A DNA stretch of 64,000 nt from Verrucomicrobiia bacterium (GCA_022072455.1 JAJVHY010000004.1:426295-490294); one strand, 5' to 3'; shown: positions 17,526-27,737, numbered from the stretch's first letter. The notes: generated from the letters alone by a model not told the origin. Program-made: numbers and translations.

Positions 17526-19091
17526 TTATGCGGGCGCGGTGGCGCGCTGGCGCGTCAACGTTGGCTTACCCCCATAGTCATTGCCATGGAGTGCGCGTGG
17601 TTCATCAGCGAGATACAGTAAAGCTCGAATGAAGGCACAGAAAAAAGCCAGCTCGATTAATTTCCCAACATCATCACCGTAAATCAGCGTAAACTGAACC
17701 GGCCCCCAGACAAGCCAAGTCGCCAGAAGGATGGCCAACGGTTGAAATTTGGTTCCGCGCAGCCGCTGCACTGCGCGGACAGCATGTTTCGCCGCCGCAT
17801 ACATGAAGGCATAAAGCAGCATCAAACCCACAACACCGAAATGCTTGATGGTGCTCAATGGACCATTATGATACCCGCCAGTAATATTAAACGCTTCGCG
17901 GGCACTGCGCGCGCGCGCCATCCAAGCAAGATCTTCCTTCGATGTTCCAATCCCATCGCCGAAGAGTGGGTTGCGAATTTCACCCTCATGAATGATGGAG
18001 AGCCACCAGTCAATTCGGGAGGCGGTACTACTGCGCCCCTCCTCGATCGCCTTTGTTGACCATCGGCCAGGTAACCAGGCCAACGTCCGCTGCACCGGGG
18101 CTGGCAGATCATAGACTCGCCCCTGACCAAAACAAATTACTCCAAAGAAGACCGTGGCGATTGCCATCGTGCCCCACACCTCCCGCCAACCGGAATGAAG
18201 CCAGGTCCCCACCATGATGGCGGCGATGGCGAGAAGTAAATCGCTCCGAAATCCGGTCAGGAAAATGCATGCCAATCCGCCAACAAATAAATACGAACGA
18301 AAGCGGAGGGGATTGAAGAGTGTCCGCGGTGGATAGTAAGCGCACAGGACATAAACCAAGCTCAACCCCAATGACTTGAGCCCCACCAGCCGCACACTGT
18401 ACCACGCCATACCGCTGGCTTCTGCATTGTACATCGACAAATCTACCGACGCATTGAAGAACCAAAGATAAACCGACAATGAAGGAAATAGGTAGGCAAT
18501 AATATTAAACATGGTAAAGGCTGCATTGCTAGCCAAGTAAAAGAGCGGGGCGCGCGCCAGCAACGACGGGTGTTGGGAGGAGTCACGCAGCACCCAGTAG
18601 GCACATCCAGCAATGGCAGCATTCAGGTACGGACGACCACCAACCATTTCCGTCCCCAAAGCGCGAAACCCCACCGGAAAGCGCAAGAAAGTCACTCCGA
18701 GCCAAAAAAAGTTCACCAATAACAACACATCAAGAGGATGCCGCCAGGAAAATGATCCGCTGTGATTCAGAATGCGGGCCGTGATGCAGGCGACAAACGC
18801 CACCATCACCGTCATATCCCGGAGCGAAAATGGTAACCGCAAGATCTCAGTGCTGCCGACAAACGCCCACCCTAATAAGATTAACACCCAAGCCCGGCTG
18901 CCAAAACTGATCACGATAGCACACGCGACGATGATCCCGGTGCCCATCATCAGAATTCGCCACGACTCTGTCCCAACGAAAAAACCGACAACCATCGCCA
19001 AAACGATACCCACCAATATGGCCATCCACTGCTTCAAGGTGGCTTGGAGGTCTCCCGACCCAGTCTGAAACTTCGACGAAGAGTTTCCCAT
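17526..19091 (-). CDS. O-antigen polymerase/ligase-like membrane protein
   Basis: 521 residues from ATG 19091 (a TTG start at 19100 is less likely), with about 10-12 hydrophobic segments. A long periplasmic loop at about residues 335-405 includes STASRIDWWLSIIHEGEIRNPLFGDGIG and GGYHNGPLSTIKHFGVVG, typical of the Wzy_C/O-antigen ligase fold. These enzymes polymerise repeat units or attach polymer to an acceptor on the outer face of the inner membrane. It heads an operon with two GT4 genes and faces a GT2 gene across a 114-bp divergent gap. Polymerase and ligase cannot be told apart here. Confidence 0.78.
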   Translation of the reverse strand: MGNSSSKFQTGSGDLQATLKQWMAILVGIVLAMVVGFFVGTESWRILMMGTGIIVACAIVISFGSRAWVLILLGWAFVGSTEILRLPFSLRDMTVMVAFVACITARILNHSGSFSWRHPLDVLLLVNFFWLGVTFLRFPVGFRALGTEMVGGRPYLNAAIAGCAYWVLRDSSQHPSLLARAPLFYLASNAAFTMFNIIAYLFPSLSVYLWFFNASVDLSMYNAEASGMAWYSVRLVGLKSLGLSLVYVLCAYYPPRTLFNPLRFRSYLFVGGLACIFLTGFRSDLLLAIAAIMVGTWLHSGWREVWGTMAIATVFFGVICFGQGRVYDLPAPVQRTLAWLPGRWSTKAIEEGRSSTASRIDWWLSIIHEGEIRNPLFGDGIGTSKEDLAWMARARSAREAFNITGGYHNGPLSTIKHFGVVGLMLLYAFMYAAAKHAVRAVQRLRGTKFQPLAILLATWLVWGPVQFTLIYGDDVGKLIELAFFCAFIRALLYLADEPRALHGNDYGGKPTLTRQRATAPA

Positions 19092-19205
19092 TGTTGACAA
19101 CCAACTTAGAAGTTAAGCCCAACCATTGCAAGAGTCATTGAGTCATTCAGGCACGCTCGACAGACACTGTTGATTCTGCTTAACATCCACCCGATTCTCC
19201 TACCC

Positions 19206-19991
19206 ATGCCAACCACGCTCCAACCCATGGTTACAATCGTCACTCCATCGTTTAACCAAAGCTCTTTTCTTCCCCACACCTTGGCGAGCGTCCGCGGCCA
19301 AGACTATCCCAACGTTGAGCACATCATCATGGACGGCGGCTCAACCGATGGCACCCTCGAAATCCTGCAAGCGGCACCAGGAATCATCTGGGTTTCTGAA
19401 AAGGACCGCGGCCAAGTTCATGCCATCAACAAAGGCTTCCAGCGGGCGACTGGGGAGATATTGGCGTGGCTCAATTCAGACGATACGCTCAACCCTGACA
19501 CCATCCGCCTCGCCGTCACGGCACTCCAGCGGACGGGCGCGGATCTGGTCTACGGCGACGTCGAGATCATCAACAAAAACGGTACCCCGCTCAAACTCTC
19601 CCGCGGTATTCCCTTCGACTACCGGGTGCTGCTCTACGGAATTAACTACATCGGCCAACAAACTGCCTTCTTCCGCCGTGAACTCCTGACCAAAGCCGGT
19701 CCTCTCCGGGAAGAATATGACAATGGATTTGACTACGAACTCTGGCTCCGGATGGCACTTCATGGCCGGCTGGCGTACACGCCGGAGTTACGCGCCCAAA
19801 TCCGTCTTCATCCCACCGCCAAGTCCGTCGCTCGTTCTGCCGTCACCCACCGGGATCGCGAACGAATCCGCGAAGAGTATTGGTCGCAAGGTGGCCGGGC
19901 GCAGTTCTGGATGCGGCAACCAATGCGCCAGATTCTCAACTATTGGTATCGGCTGCGCCGCCAACTCGCGATCCGCAGCAGCTCTACATGA
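19206..19991 (+). CDS. Glycosyltransferase family 2 (GT-A)
   Basis: 261 residues from ATG 19206. It has the GT2 N-terminal fold MVTIVTPSFNQSSFLPHTL and VEHIIMDGGSTDGT, the metal-binding region LAWLNSDDTLNPD, then IGQQTAFFRRELL and FDYELWLRM in the acceptor half. This matches the short WcaA-like enzymes that transfer a hexose or deoxyhexose to a lipid-linked glycan at the cytoplasmic face. An in-frame TTG start at 19170 would add 12 residues without family similarity. Confidence 0.88.
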   Translation: MPTTLQPMVTIVTPSFNQSSFLPHTLASVRGQDYPNVEHIIMDGGSTDGTLEILQAAPGIIWVSEKDRGQVHAINKGFQRATGEILAWLNSDDTLNPDTIRLAVTALQRTGADLVYGDVEIINKNGTPLKLSRGIPFDYRVLLYGINYIGQQTAFFRRELLTKAGPLREEYDNGFDYELWLRMALHGRLAYTPELRAQIRLHPTAKSVARSAVTHRDRERIREEYWSQGGRAQFWMRQPMRQILNYWYRLRRQLAIRSSST

Positions 19992-20035
19992 ATTGGTCCA
20001 GCCACGCATTGACTCACGGAACGCGAAGCGATCCA

Positions 20036-21058
20036 TCAAGGGTAGGTGATCTGGAGCCGGTAGAATTTGTTCTTTTCTGTCGCGCTCAAGTCCGTCACGC
20101 TGACTTCGGTGCTATTGGTTATTGGACTACTGACGGTGGTCAAGTTCGTGAACCCGCCGGTCACCAGGTTGGTCCGATACTCCACGGCATAAGCGCGACC
20201 GCTGGCCCAAGGCGAAAAAGTCAGCTTCGTCTGGTTCGGCTGCCCAGCCACGCTCGCGATCTTCAACACGAATACTGAGGCCGCATTGGTCGGGTCGAGA
20301 CCCGCCACGTACTTGAACCGGTTGTTCTGTCCAGTGCCAGTCACATCCATGCCCGGCCCGGCATTGGGATTTTCCAGTCCAAAGAACGCGAACTGCCAAC
20401 TGTCCGGCAGTTGGTCGCCGGCATAGCTGCCGAAGTTATCAGGCTGGTTGTCGATGACTTGCACGTAGGTGTTGGTCAACCTGCCCGAGTAGAATCCGCT
20501 GACTGGACCAGCGACGGTCGCATACACATTCGTCGCTGTCAGTACTCCGTTACTGTCGACGGAAGCAAACGGGTAACTCACCGCACTCCAGATGATGTCG
20601 CTACCACTGAGCATGGTCACTGTCATATCATCCAGTGTTGCCAGGCCAGCGAGTTGGCTGGTCGCGCCTTCGTTGAGAAAGGCTGGAGTGCCCGTAACCG
20701 ATAAGCTTGCCACTTCGGTGAGTTGACCGATGTACCCCTGTCGGTTTGTCGTCGCGCCAGTACTGGAGAAGCCTGCGATGCCGCCGAGGCTGCCGTCCAT
20801 CGAATAGCTGGCGCTGGTCGCGTGCTGTCCGCCGCCGTCAAGCGTGGTGGCACTGCTGGCAGCGGAGCTTGTAAGAGTGTGGAGCATCAGGATGAGGAGC
20901 GTCAGGACTGCGGAGAAAAACTGGCCCGGCTGACGAACGGTTTCGGTGGCAGACAGTGCGCTTGCCGCCGGTCGGAAGTCGTCGCTTCCGTCGTGTATCT
21001 GCGCTCGAGTCCGGCAATGTTGCGGAGGCGACGACTCATGGACAAGGTGCGGAATCAT
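20036..21058 (-). CDS. Secreted protein with DQLPDSWQ-type C-terminal module
   Basis: 340 residues. A hydrophobic segment at about residues 48-66 (FFSAVLTLLILMLHTLTSSAASSA) looks like a signal peptide behind an unusually long basic N-terminus, so the true start may be downstream of ATG 21058. Residues 70-120 resemble the SYSMDGSLGGIAG-type repeat of Verrucomicrobia secreted proteins. Near residue 215 is DQLPDSWQFAFFGLENPNA followed by GLDPTNAAS, the conserved C-terminal module of that group. Function is unknown, probably on the cell surface. The start overlaps the stop of the upstream gene by four bases (ATGA), so both are translated together. Confidence 0.75.
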   Translation of the reverse strand: MIPHLVHESSPPQHCRTRAQIHDGSDDFRPAASALSATETVRQPGQFFSAVLTLLILMLHTLTSSAASSATTLDGGGQHATSASYSMDGSLGGIAGFSSTGATTNRQGYIGQLTEVASLSVTGTPAFLNEGATSQLAGLATLDDMTVTMLSGSDIIWSAVSYPFASVDSNGVLTATNVYATVAGPVSGFYSGRLTNTYVQVIDNQPDNFGSYAGDQLPDSWQFAFFGLENPNAGPGMDVTGTGQNNRFKYVAGLDPTNAASVFVLKIASVAGQPNQTKLTFSPWASGRAYAVEYRTNLVTGGFTNLTTVSSPITNSTEVSVTDLSATEKNKFYRLQITYP

Positions 21059-22674
21059 GGTGTGTGCCCGACGAGGATTCCGTTGGTAAAGTGCAGAGTT
21101 ATGAAGGTCGCAGGGAGCGCCGTGAGGACGTTGATGGAGTAATTGATGCCCGTATTCGTGAGGTAGGCGTTTCCGTTGCCATCACGGAGTGCCCCCAAAA
21201 CGACCAGATTGCTCTTGACCGTCAGCGTGCTACCGGCGCTGCGCACCAGTTCTGTATCGCGGGCCGCCGCACCAGTGCCCCAGGAAATATTGCCGCCGGA
21301 AGTGAAACCCATACGCGCAAACGTATCTCGGTTTACACCAAACAAGGCGGCGTCTTGTGTGACGTTGTTTGCTCCAGCAACCAAAACCGGTACTTGTGGA
21401 AGCTCGGCAATCGCCGTCCAACCTACCGCGTACCCTTCAATAATGTTAGTCCCGAATTGCCAGTTGGGAGAGTTTAGGTATCCGAAAGGATCAATCGTGA
21501 TAAAGGGTTTTACCCCATCACGCATCATCCATTGTTGCTTTCGATAACTGAAATCGTTGCGTGATGCGGAAACAAATAAGTTGGTGTGGGTGATGCCCTG
21601 ATAAGAGTAATACTGCGCCCACTCTCCCTGAGTGCCGGTGCGGCTTGGGTCGGAAATGAGTTGCAGGCCGCCCAAATCGGTTAACGTATAGGCACCGGCC
21701 CCGCTAAAAACCCTTAGTCCAAGCTGATTCGTAGCCTGTTGGATGGAAAGCATTGTCGGCCATGCCGCCGAACCAGAGAACGAGTGGGCGGAGTTTGTTA
21801 GTCCGGTGCGGCCTCCGTATGAAAACGCAAAGTTCGTCTGGCCCCCCCAATAGACCGGATAGTTAGCCATGAGGTCTGTCGTAATGCCCAACCGCTCGCG
21901 GGCGACGGTAACAAAATACTGACCGCCAGGGTCAACCGAATCCCATCCCATCTTCGCCCTGTTCGTCACGCCACTCGCATCGAGTCGTGCAAAATCCAAC
22001 TCACCGTTTCCGTTTGTGCCGCTTGACCATAAAGTCAACACCCTTTGATTGGCACCAGAAGTGAACTTAACCTCGCGCGAACCGTTGGTGAGGTAGATAC
22101 TGGCGGACACTCCGCCAAGTCTGGCGGAATTGTCGGCATACGTCGCCGTGCCCACCGACATCAACGGGTAGTTGCCGCCGTTGGTCGCATACCCGTACCC
22201 CTCCACAATTCCCTGCACCGCGCCGGGCGCGAATTTATTACTGGTGATGATACCATCTGGGATATTGCCGGCCACCATGGCATAACCGACCGCGGCAATG
22301 CGTTGGTCAGGGCTGAGGAGTTGCGAACCAGAACCGCCGTCGAACCAGACGCGGAGCCGCACATCGGAGTTGTTGAAAACTTGGGGAGCGATGGGCGTCA
22401 TCCCGTTGCCCAAGAGCACGGCATACAGGCCTTTGGTGACCGTCAGCGCCACGGCCGTGGCCGGTGTTCCAACCGCGGTGCCGTCGTTGCTCCAATAGTT
22501 TGTCGCGCCGGCCCCATCCACGAGGGCAAACTTGAACTGACCGGTGCCCGTGAAGTTCGTGCCGGCAACCGTCACGCGGCCTTGGTAATTGATCATTTGC
22601 GGCACCTGAGCCAACACGGACAGGCTGCAGAGTACAAGACTCCATCCAACGATCGTAAATCGAACTACGCTCAT
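21055..22674 (-). CDS. Large secreted protein of unknown function (tail-fibre/collar-like)
   Basis: 539 residues from ATG 22674, with GAGG about 7 nt upstream. Residues 1-23 (MSVVRFTIVGWSLVLCSLSVLAQ) are a good signal peptide. The mature start VPQMINYQGRVTVAGTNFTGTGQFKFALVDG is a motif known from many PVC and Bacteroidota secreted proteins with phage tail-fibre-like repeats, and IPDGIITSNKFAPGAVQG resembles collar-type trimer repeats. The chain is rich in G, N, S and T with no enzymatic motif. It is coupled by ATGA to the next secreted protein. Both sit inside the polysaccharide region, so a role in a surface layer or glycan display is possible. Confidence 0.75.
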   Translation of the reverse strand: MSVVRFTIVGWSLVLCSLSVLAQVPQMINYQGRVTVAGTNFTGTGQFKFALVDGAGATNYWSNDGTAVGTPATAVALTVTKGLYAVLLGNGMTPIAPQVFNNSDVRLRVWFDGGSGSQLLSPDQRIAAVGYAMVAGNIPDGIITSNKFAPGAVQGIVEGYGYATNGGNYPLMSVGTATYADNSARLGGVSASIYLTNGSREVKFTSGANQRVLTLWSSGTNGNGELDFARLDASGVTNRAKMGWDSVDPGGQYFVTVARERLGITTDLMANYPVYWGGQTNFAFSYGGRTGLTNSAHSFSGSAAWPTMLSIQQATNQLGLRVFSGAGAYTLTDLGGLQLISDPSRTGTQGEWAQYYSYQGITHTNLFVSASRNDFSYRKQQWMMRDGVKPFITIDPFGYLNSPNWQFGTNIIEGYAVGWTAIAELPQVPVLVAGANNVTQDAALFGVNRDTFARMGFTSGGNISWGTGAAARDTELVRSAGSTLTVKSNLVVLGALRDGNGNAYLTNTGINYSINVLTALPATFITLHFTNGILVGHTP

Positions 22675-22934
22675 GTGTTTCCTCTGGGGCAAGAATTCTC
22701 TGATAACGCTCTTCAGGCGCTGCGCTGATGCTGTAACGACTGTCGGCGACATCAGCCCTCATGATTGACGCGAGCTGCTCCCTTCCGTGAATTCACGTCT
22801 GATTGAGGCCGGCCGTGCAGGTTTGTCTGAGTTGCTGCAGACAGAACTATCCGCTGAGTCGCAGCATTGTCAAGACTGACGCCGCGCGGTTCACTCGACA
22901 TGGTTTTGGTTTGTATGCTATGGGGAACACCATC

Positions 22935-24137
22935 ATGAACGAAACGGAGGTGACAAATCACCGCGCTCAACCCAAGCGCTTGCGGATCGGAATTAACGCC
23001 CTCGGCGCCATCTCCAAGGATACCGGCGGCCAGACGTACCTCGCCAACTTCATCCGCACTTGTGTCGAGCTACAACTGCCCCACGAGTATTTCATTTTCT
23101 ACAGCGGCCCCCCCGAGGATATTTGGGGCGACCTCCCCAATAACTTTCATAAGCTTATCATCCCTGGAACTGCCCGCAGCGGCGTCTCCAAGGTATTCGG
23201 CGAGCAATTTCTTCTGCCGTTATGGATCATCGGGCGGCGTCTGGATGTCTTCTATTTTCCCGGCAACTTCGTTTCATTTCTGCTCGGCAAACCAATGGTC
23301 GTTGCCATCCGCAGCCTGCTGGATGATTACTTTCCCCAAGCCGTTCCGCGGTCACGCCGCTACTACCGGAAAGTCTTCCGCTGGTTAACTACACGGCGCG
23401 CGGCGCGCATCCTCGTGCCATCGGCGCTGACAGCCCGCGAAGTGGTCCGGTTGCTCGGCGTGCCATCCGACAAGGTGACTGTCGTGCCCCATGGCGTCAA
23501 TCATCAGGTGTTTGCCAACCGCCCGTCTACCGAAGCGGTCACCCAGCAACTCCAAGCCATGGGAGTTCAGCGCCCTTATTTCCTCTTTGTCTCTGCCCTT
23601 TGGCCTTACAAAGGTGCCGAGAACTTCATCGCAGCAGTGCAGCAAATCCGGGCGCGGACCGGTCGCCAAGACATTACAGGCGTCATGGCCGGCAAAGGAA
23701 TCGCCGCAGACGCGTTTCTCAAACAACTTCAAAAGCAAATCAATGACAGCGGGCTACAGGACGCCATTCATCTGGTCGGGAACCGTCCGCATAATGAACT
23801 CGCAGCCTTGTATTGGGGAGCCGAAGCGTTGGTTTTCCCTTCCTACTGCGAGAGTTTTGGCAACCCGCTCGTGGAAGCCATGGCCGCTGGAACACCCATC
23901 ATTGCCTCTAACCGTCACGCCGTCCCCGACACCGTCGGCCCCGCCGGAATCATTATAGACCCGGATGATGGAGAACAGATTGTGACCGCCATGCATCGTC
24001 TCCTGACTGAACCGGACCTGCGCGCCGAGTTGATTGCCCTTGGCCGACAGCGAAGCGAACAATTCAAGTGGCCGCAGTCAGTGCAGAGTGCCCTGAAGGT
24101 ATTTGAAAAAGCCGCCGCTCTGCCGGCACAAGGCTAG
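22935..24137 (+). CDS. Glycosyltransferase family 4 (GT-B)
   Basis: 400 residues from ATG 22935 (GGGGAA 7-12 nt upstream). LRIGINALGAISKDTGGQTYLANFIR begins the acceptor domain. PYFLFVSALWPYKGAENFIAAV, IHLVGNRPHNELAALYWGAEALVFPSYCESFGNPLVEAMAAGTPIIASN with E-x7-E, and GIIIDPDDGEQIVTAM form the donor domain. It resembles mannosyl- or rhamnosyl-transferases of O-antigen clusters, though the donor is not certain. It is followed 32 bp later by the YfhO-like gene on the same strand. Confidence 0.92.
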   Translation: MNETEVTNHRAQPKRLRIGINALGAISKDTGGQTYLANFIRTCVELQLPHEYFIFYSGPPEDIWGDLPNNFHKLIIPGTARSGVSKVFGEQFLLPLWIIGRRLDVFYFPGNFVSFLLGKPMVVAIRSLLDDYFPQAVPRSRRYYRKVFRWLTTRRAARILVPSALTAREVVRLLGVPSDKVTVVPHGVNHQVFANRPSTEAVTQQLQAMGVQRPYFLFVSALWPYKGAENFIAAVQQIRARTGRQDITGVMAGKGIAADAFLKQLQKQINDSGLQDAIHLVGNRPHNELAALYWGAEALVFPSYCESFGNPLVEAMAAGTPIIASNRHAVPDTVGPAGIIIDPDDGEQIVTAMHRLLTEPDLRAELIALGRQRSEQFKWPQSVQSALKVFEKAAALPAQG

Positions 24138-24169
24138 TTACCGGAAATGTTGCCTCACTTGGATTTACC

Positions 24170-26593
24170 ATGAAAGCTCGCCTCCGTTCTCTATTGTGGG
24201 GTTTGCTAGTGGTGGCCATTGTTATTGTGTTCTTTGGCCCCACCGTTTTTCGCAATCACTCCTTGGTGCCGACTGACATGCTGCACCAACTGATCTTCCC
24301 TTACTCCGCCAACACCGACCACATTCGCGTTCAGAATCATTACACCATGGACGCGCTGACCATTGACTATCCCTGGGGTGTTTTTTGGCAACAATCCGTT
24401 CGCGCCGGCGAACTCCCCCTCTGGAATCCTCACATTCTTGGCGGTCACCCCCATCAGGCCGAATCCATGCCGGCGGTCTTCAGTCCATTCAAATTGTTTT
24501 ACCTCTTCACTACCGCCGAGCGGGCTTTCAGCCTCGGAATTGTGCTGGAATTCATTCTCGCTGGCCTGTTCATGTTCGCCTTCCTGCGGGAAATCGGCCG
24601 GTCTGATGCCGCCGCGTTCATTGGGAGTTGCGCGTACGCACTCAATAGCTCGTTACTTCTCTGGTACTGGCGCGCGCCGAATGTTTTCTGTTGGGCGCCC
24701 TTGATCCTCCTGCTGTGGGAACGTGCAGTCAGCCGCTCGTCAACCCGGCAAGCGGCGGGTGCCGGGTTTGTCCTCGGCGTGGCCTATCTTAGCGGCAACA
24801 TCCAAGCCGCGGCGCATCTAACTTTTCTTTGCGGTGGCTACGCCTTGCTCTGCAGTTCGCCCCCCCTGCCGCAGCGCGCCGGCAAACTCATCCTCATGTT
24901 AGGAATCGCATTAACGTTGGCGGCAGTTCAGTTCCTGCCGACGCTGGAGTTACTAACGCAAGATGCGTTCGGTTCCACGCGTGTTCGCGGTCCCGCCGCC
25001 AGCCTGCGTCATACACTCCTGGGCATTCCGGCATTGATCACTTTTGTCTTCCCGGCGATAACAGGTTCAACGGAGTCGTTTGACCTATTGAAGGCTGTGG
25101 GGGCCTCGCGCGGTGACTTCGCAGGCTACATCGGATTACTTCCCTTCACCCTCTGCTTGATCGGCGCGCTGGTTGTCGCTGACCGACGCGTCCGTGGATT
25201 ACGCCTCATAATTGTGGCCGTGCTGGTTTTACTCTTCCTCACACCATTCGTCCGTTTTCTCTACCACCGTTTTTTTATTGTCATGGTTTTTGCGATGGCC
25301 GTCATTGCCGCCTTCGGCACAGATACCATTCTGACTCACCCAGCCCCAGACCGGGCACGCATTACGAAGCTGTTTCGGGTGATGGGTTGGGGCGGCGGAC
25401 TGATCTTACTGGCCGTGCTGGGTGTCCAATTGGCTCTCACATGGAATTGGTCAACCTGGTTGCCAGCAGCGAAGCGATATATTCTTTTGCACTCTTCCCG
25501 CACTTCATTCAGCTTTCGACCTGACTGGCTTGAAGAACGTGTCGAACTGCTCTTTGCCCATTACAGGGTCACGAACTTCGAGTTTTGGCTTCCCGTCCTC
25601 TGCTTGGCAATCGGCTTCGGGCTTTGGTTTGTTTATTCACGCGGCAACATGCGCCGTTCATGGTTCGTCGCCGGATTGGTCGTGTTCAGCGTGCTTGATC
25701 TGATTGCATTGGGCCGACCACTCGTGCCCCAAGTTGACCTGCAAAAGTATCCACTGCGCATCGAACATCCAACCTTGACGCCAGTCCAGAATGATCCAGA
25801 CCTGTTCCGGGTCTGGCGCTGGAGTCCGAACGCTCCATTTATTTATCGCCCTAGTTTGTTACTGCCGGCGCGGGTCAACGATATTTCGGGAAACTTCTCG
25901 TTGGCCCCCGAGAATGTCCAGTCGTTGGAGAAATTGATCCAGACTCCCAGTGGATTCAGTCCTGTGCTGAATTTGTTGAACGTGAAATATTTTTATTCAG
26001 ATCAGACCAATGCGTTACCCGCCGATCAGTTTCCGCTCATTGTCGAATCGAACGGATTGCGATTGTATCGGAATGAGCAAGCATTGCCTCGGTTCTTTTT
26101 TGTGACGCACGCCGAAGTGATCCCGAGTCACCCAGCCGTATCAGCACGCTTAATCCAATCCGATTTTAACCCGCGTACCACGGTTGTCCTTGAAGAGTCT
26201 CCGCCGCCTCTGTCCGGCGGTGGGACACAAGCTGAGATTCAGGTGTCACAGTATCGCGGCGGCCGTGTGGATCTTGCGGTAACAACCACCTCGGCCGGCC
26301 TGTTGGTGATATCCGACACGTATTACCCCGGCTGGAAAGCTTGGGTGGATGGCAAACCGACAAAAATATTCCGCGCCAACTCAGCGCTCCGCGCCATCTA
26401 CTTACCAGCCGGCCAGCATCTGGTGAAACTTCGTTTTGTACCGGTGACGTTTCTGGTGGGAGCGGCTGTCAGCGTCCTCACCTTCGGTCTGGCGCTCGTT
26501 TGGATGCGAGCCAGCCCGCGGCAAAAACCGTCAAGGTCAAATCCACCGGCAAGCGATACCGCAAATACCACTCCACGATCACCAGCGTGCTGA
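24170..26593 (+). CDS. YfhO family multi-pass membrane protein
   Basis: 807 residues with about 12 hydrophobic segments in the first 530 positions and a soluble C-terminal domain ending in another helix. LPLWNPHILGGHPHQAESMPAVFSP near residue 80 and YYPGWKAWVDGKPTKIFRANSALRAIYLPAGQHLVKLRF near 715 are the YfhO signatures. In Gram-positive bacteria YfhO-type GT-C proteins glycosylate teichoic or lipoteichoic acids. Here the gene follows a GT4 in a glycan cluster, so transfer of a sugar from a polyprenyl carrier on the periplasmic side is likely. Its last 116 bp overlap the convergent ArnT-like gene, and the terminal 25 residues are low-complexity. Confidence 0.85.
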   Translation: MKARLRSLLWGLLVVAIVIVFFGPTVFRNHSLVPTDMLHQLIFPYSANTDHIRVQNHYTMDALTIDYPWGVFWQQSVRAGELPLWNPHILGGHPHQAESMPAVFSPFKLFYLFTTAERAFSLGIVLEFILAGLFMFAFLREIGRSDAAAFIGSCAYALNSSLLLWYWRAPNVFCWAPLILLLWERAVSRSSTRQAAGAGFVLGVAYLSGNIQAAAHLTFLCGGYALLCSSPPLPQRAGKLILMLGIALTLAAVQFLPTLELLTQDAFGSTRVRGPAASLRHTLLGIPALITFVFPAITGSTESFDLLKAVGASRGDFAGYIGLLPFTLCLIGALVVADRRVRGLRLIIVAVLVLLFLTPFVRFLYHRFFIVMVFAMAVIAAFGTDTILTHPAPDRARITKLFRVMGWGGGLILLAVLGVQLALTWNWSTWLPAAKRYILLHSSRTSFSFRPDWLEERVELLFAHYRVTNFEFWLPVLCLAIGFGLWFVYSRGNMRRSWFVAGLVVFSVLDLIALGRPLVPQVDLQKYPLRIEHPTLTPVQNDPDLFRVWRWSPNAPFIYRPSLLLPARVNDISGNFSLAPENVQSLEKLIQTPSGFSPVLNLLNVKYFYSDQTNALPADQFPLIVESNGLRLYRNEQALPRFFFVTHAEVIPSHPAVSARLIQSDFNPRTTVVLEESPPPLSGGGTQAEIQVSQYRGGRVDLAVTTTSAGLLVISDTYYPGWKAWVDGKPTKIFRANSALRAIYLPAGQHLVKLRFVPVTFLVGAAVSVLTFGLALVWMRASPRQKPSRSNPPASDTANTTPRSPAC

Positions 26594-27737
26594 ACAACGT
26601 CACCCCGGTAATCAACCAAAGCGCAAACCGGCCGGTCGGCGTCTGCCGGTACTTCCACCACCCCCAGAACCCGGCCGGAAAGATCACCAACCAAACCACA
26701 GTCGAGATCGCCCGATTCCGCGGCGACATTTGACCGGTACATGGGCCAAGGGCGGTATAAAATCTGACCCAGCAGAGCTTGGCGTATTCCCGCGGGTTCT
26801 CTTTGATCCATAACACCCCCGGATTACTCCTTTGGGCCTTGGCTCTCTCTAAATACTCGACATAGCGTTGTTGTTCGACCGGACTCGCCTGCCATTGCGT
26901 CCATGGATTGCCAGGCCGGCGCTCCCAAAGACTCAACCACCCCAACGACTCATAGTACGGGTTATTCGCCTCCCAGATCACCAACGAGGGATTATCGCGC
27001 GCCTTCTGCGCATCGGTGGGGGTTCCATACTGACTGCTCGCCACTTTCACGACGGCCACCAGACCCAGCCCCACCGCCGCCACTGCCGGGGCCAGCCGCT
27101 TCTCACGAATGGCTTGGAGCAACAACCATCCCGCTGCGCCCACCCCAATCACAAAAAATGCGGCTTGAGTAAAAATCCCACAGCCAATGGCCAGCGTGAA
27201 CAACAGGAGTCGTTTTTCGGCTGTCGCCAGTAGTGCCAGAGCCACCCAGAAAAGCAGGAGGATGGTCGGGTTGATATAGGCCACATACATGGCGAGCCGG
27301 ACATTGACCAGAATCAACACCCCGCCCAGCAGTCCAGCGAGCGGCAAATTGCCGGCAATTCGCTGAACCGTCCTTCCAACCAACCAACACGTCAACCCCG
27401 CCAGAATTGCCTGGCCCACCGCGACCGAGAGTAGCCCCACTCCGCCCAGCCCATAGCAGCCGGCCAGAAAGTAGGCGTACATCGGCGCGTGAGTAAACAC
27501 CGCCCCCGAGCGCGTCCGTGGAATCCCAGTCGCCAACGCCTCCATGGCCGCGCGATTGTAAACCGCGGCATCGCCTTCGCGCTCCGAGTTCCAACTCGGA
27601 AAAGCCGCTAGAAATGCTTCCCCACGCAACCGCAGCGAAAGTTTCGCCGGCAGCGCCTCGTCCTTGGTAACGTAGTAAACACCAAACGCACCGTGAACCA
27701 GCGCAGTGAGGAGTGCCAACCAGAGGAGTTTCTTCAT
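26478..27737 (-). CDS. ArnT/GT39-like multi-pass membrane protein
   Basis: 419 residues from ATG 27737, which overlaps the stop of the upstream methyltransferase (ATGA). The first periplasmic loop carries FPSWNSEREGDAAVYNRAAMEALATG, resembling the acidic loop of GT39/GT83 polyprenyl-phosphate sugar transferases. About nine to ten hydrophobic segments follow, and a loop with ANNPYYESLGWLSLWERRPGNPWTQW lies before the last helices. It probably transfers a sugar from a polyprenyl-phosphate donor on the periplasmic side; substrate unknown. The 58 residues upstream in the same frame overlap the methyltransferase and are rejected. Confidence 0.7.
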   Translation of the reverse strand: MKKLLWLALLTALVHGAFGVYYVTKDEALPAKLSLRLRGEAFLAAFPSWNSEREGDAAVYNRAAMEALATGIPRTRSGAVFTHAPMYAYFLAGCYGLGGVGLLSVAVGQAILAGLTCWLVGRTVQRIAGNLPLAGLLGGVLILVNVRLAMYVAYINPTILLLFWVALALLATAEKRLLLFTLAIGCGIFTQAAFFVIGVGAAGWLLLQAIREKRLAPAVAAVGLGLVAVVKVASSQYGTPTDAQKARDNPSLVIWEANNPYYESLGWLSLWERRPGNPWTQWQASPVEQQRYVEYLERAKAQRSNPGVLWIKENPREYAKLCWVRFYTALGPCTGQMSPRNRAISTVVWLVIFPAGFWGWWKYRQTPTGRFALWLITGVTLFSTLVIVEWYLRYRLPVDLTLTVFAAGWLASKRAPDRR

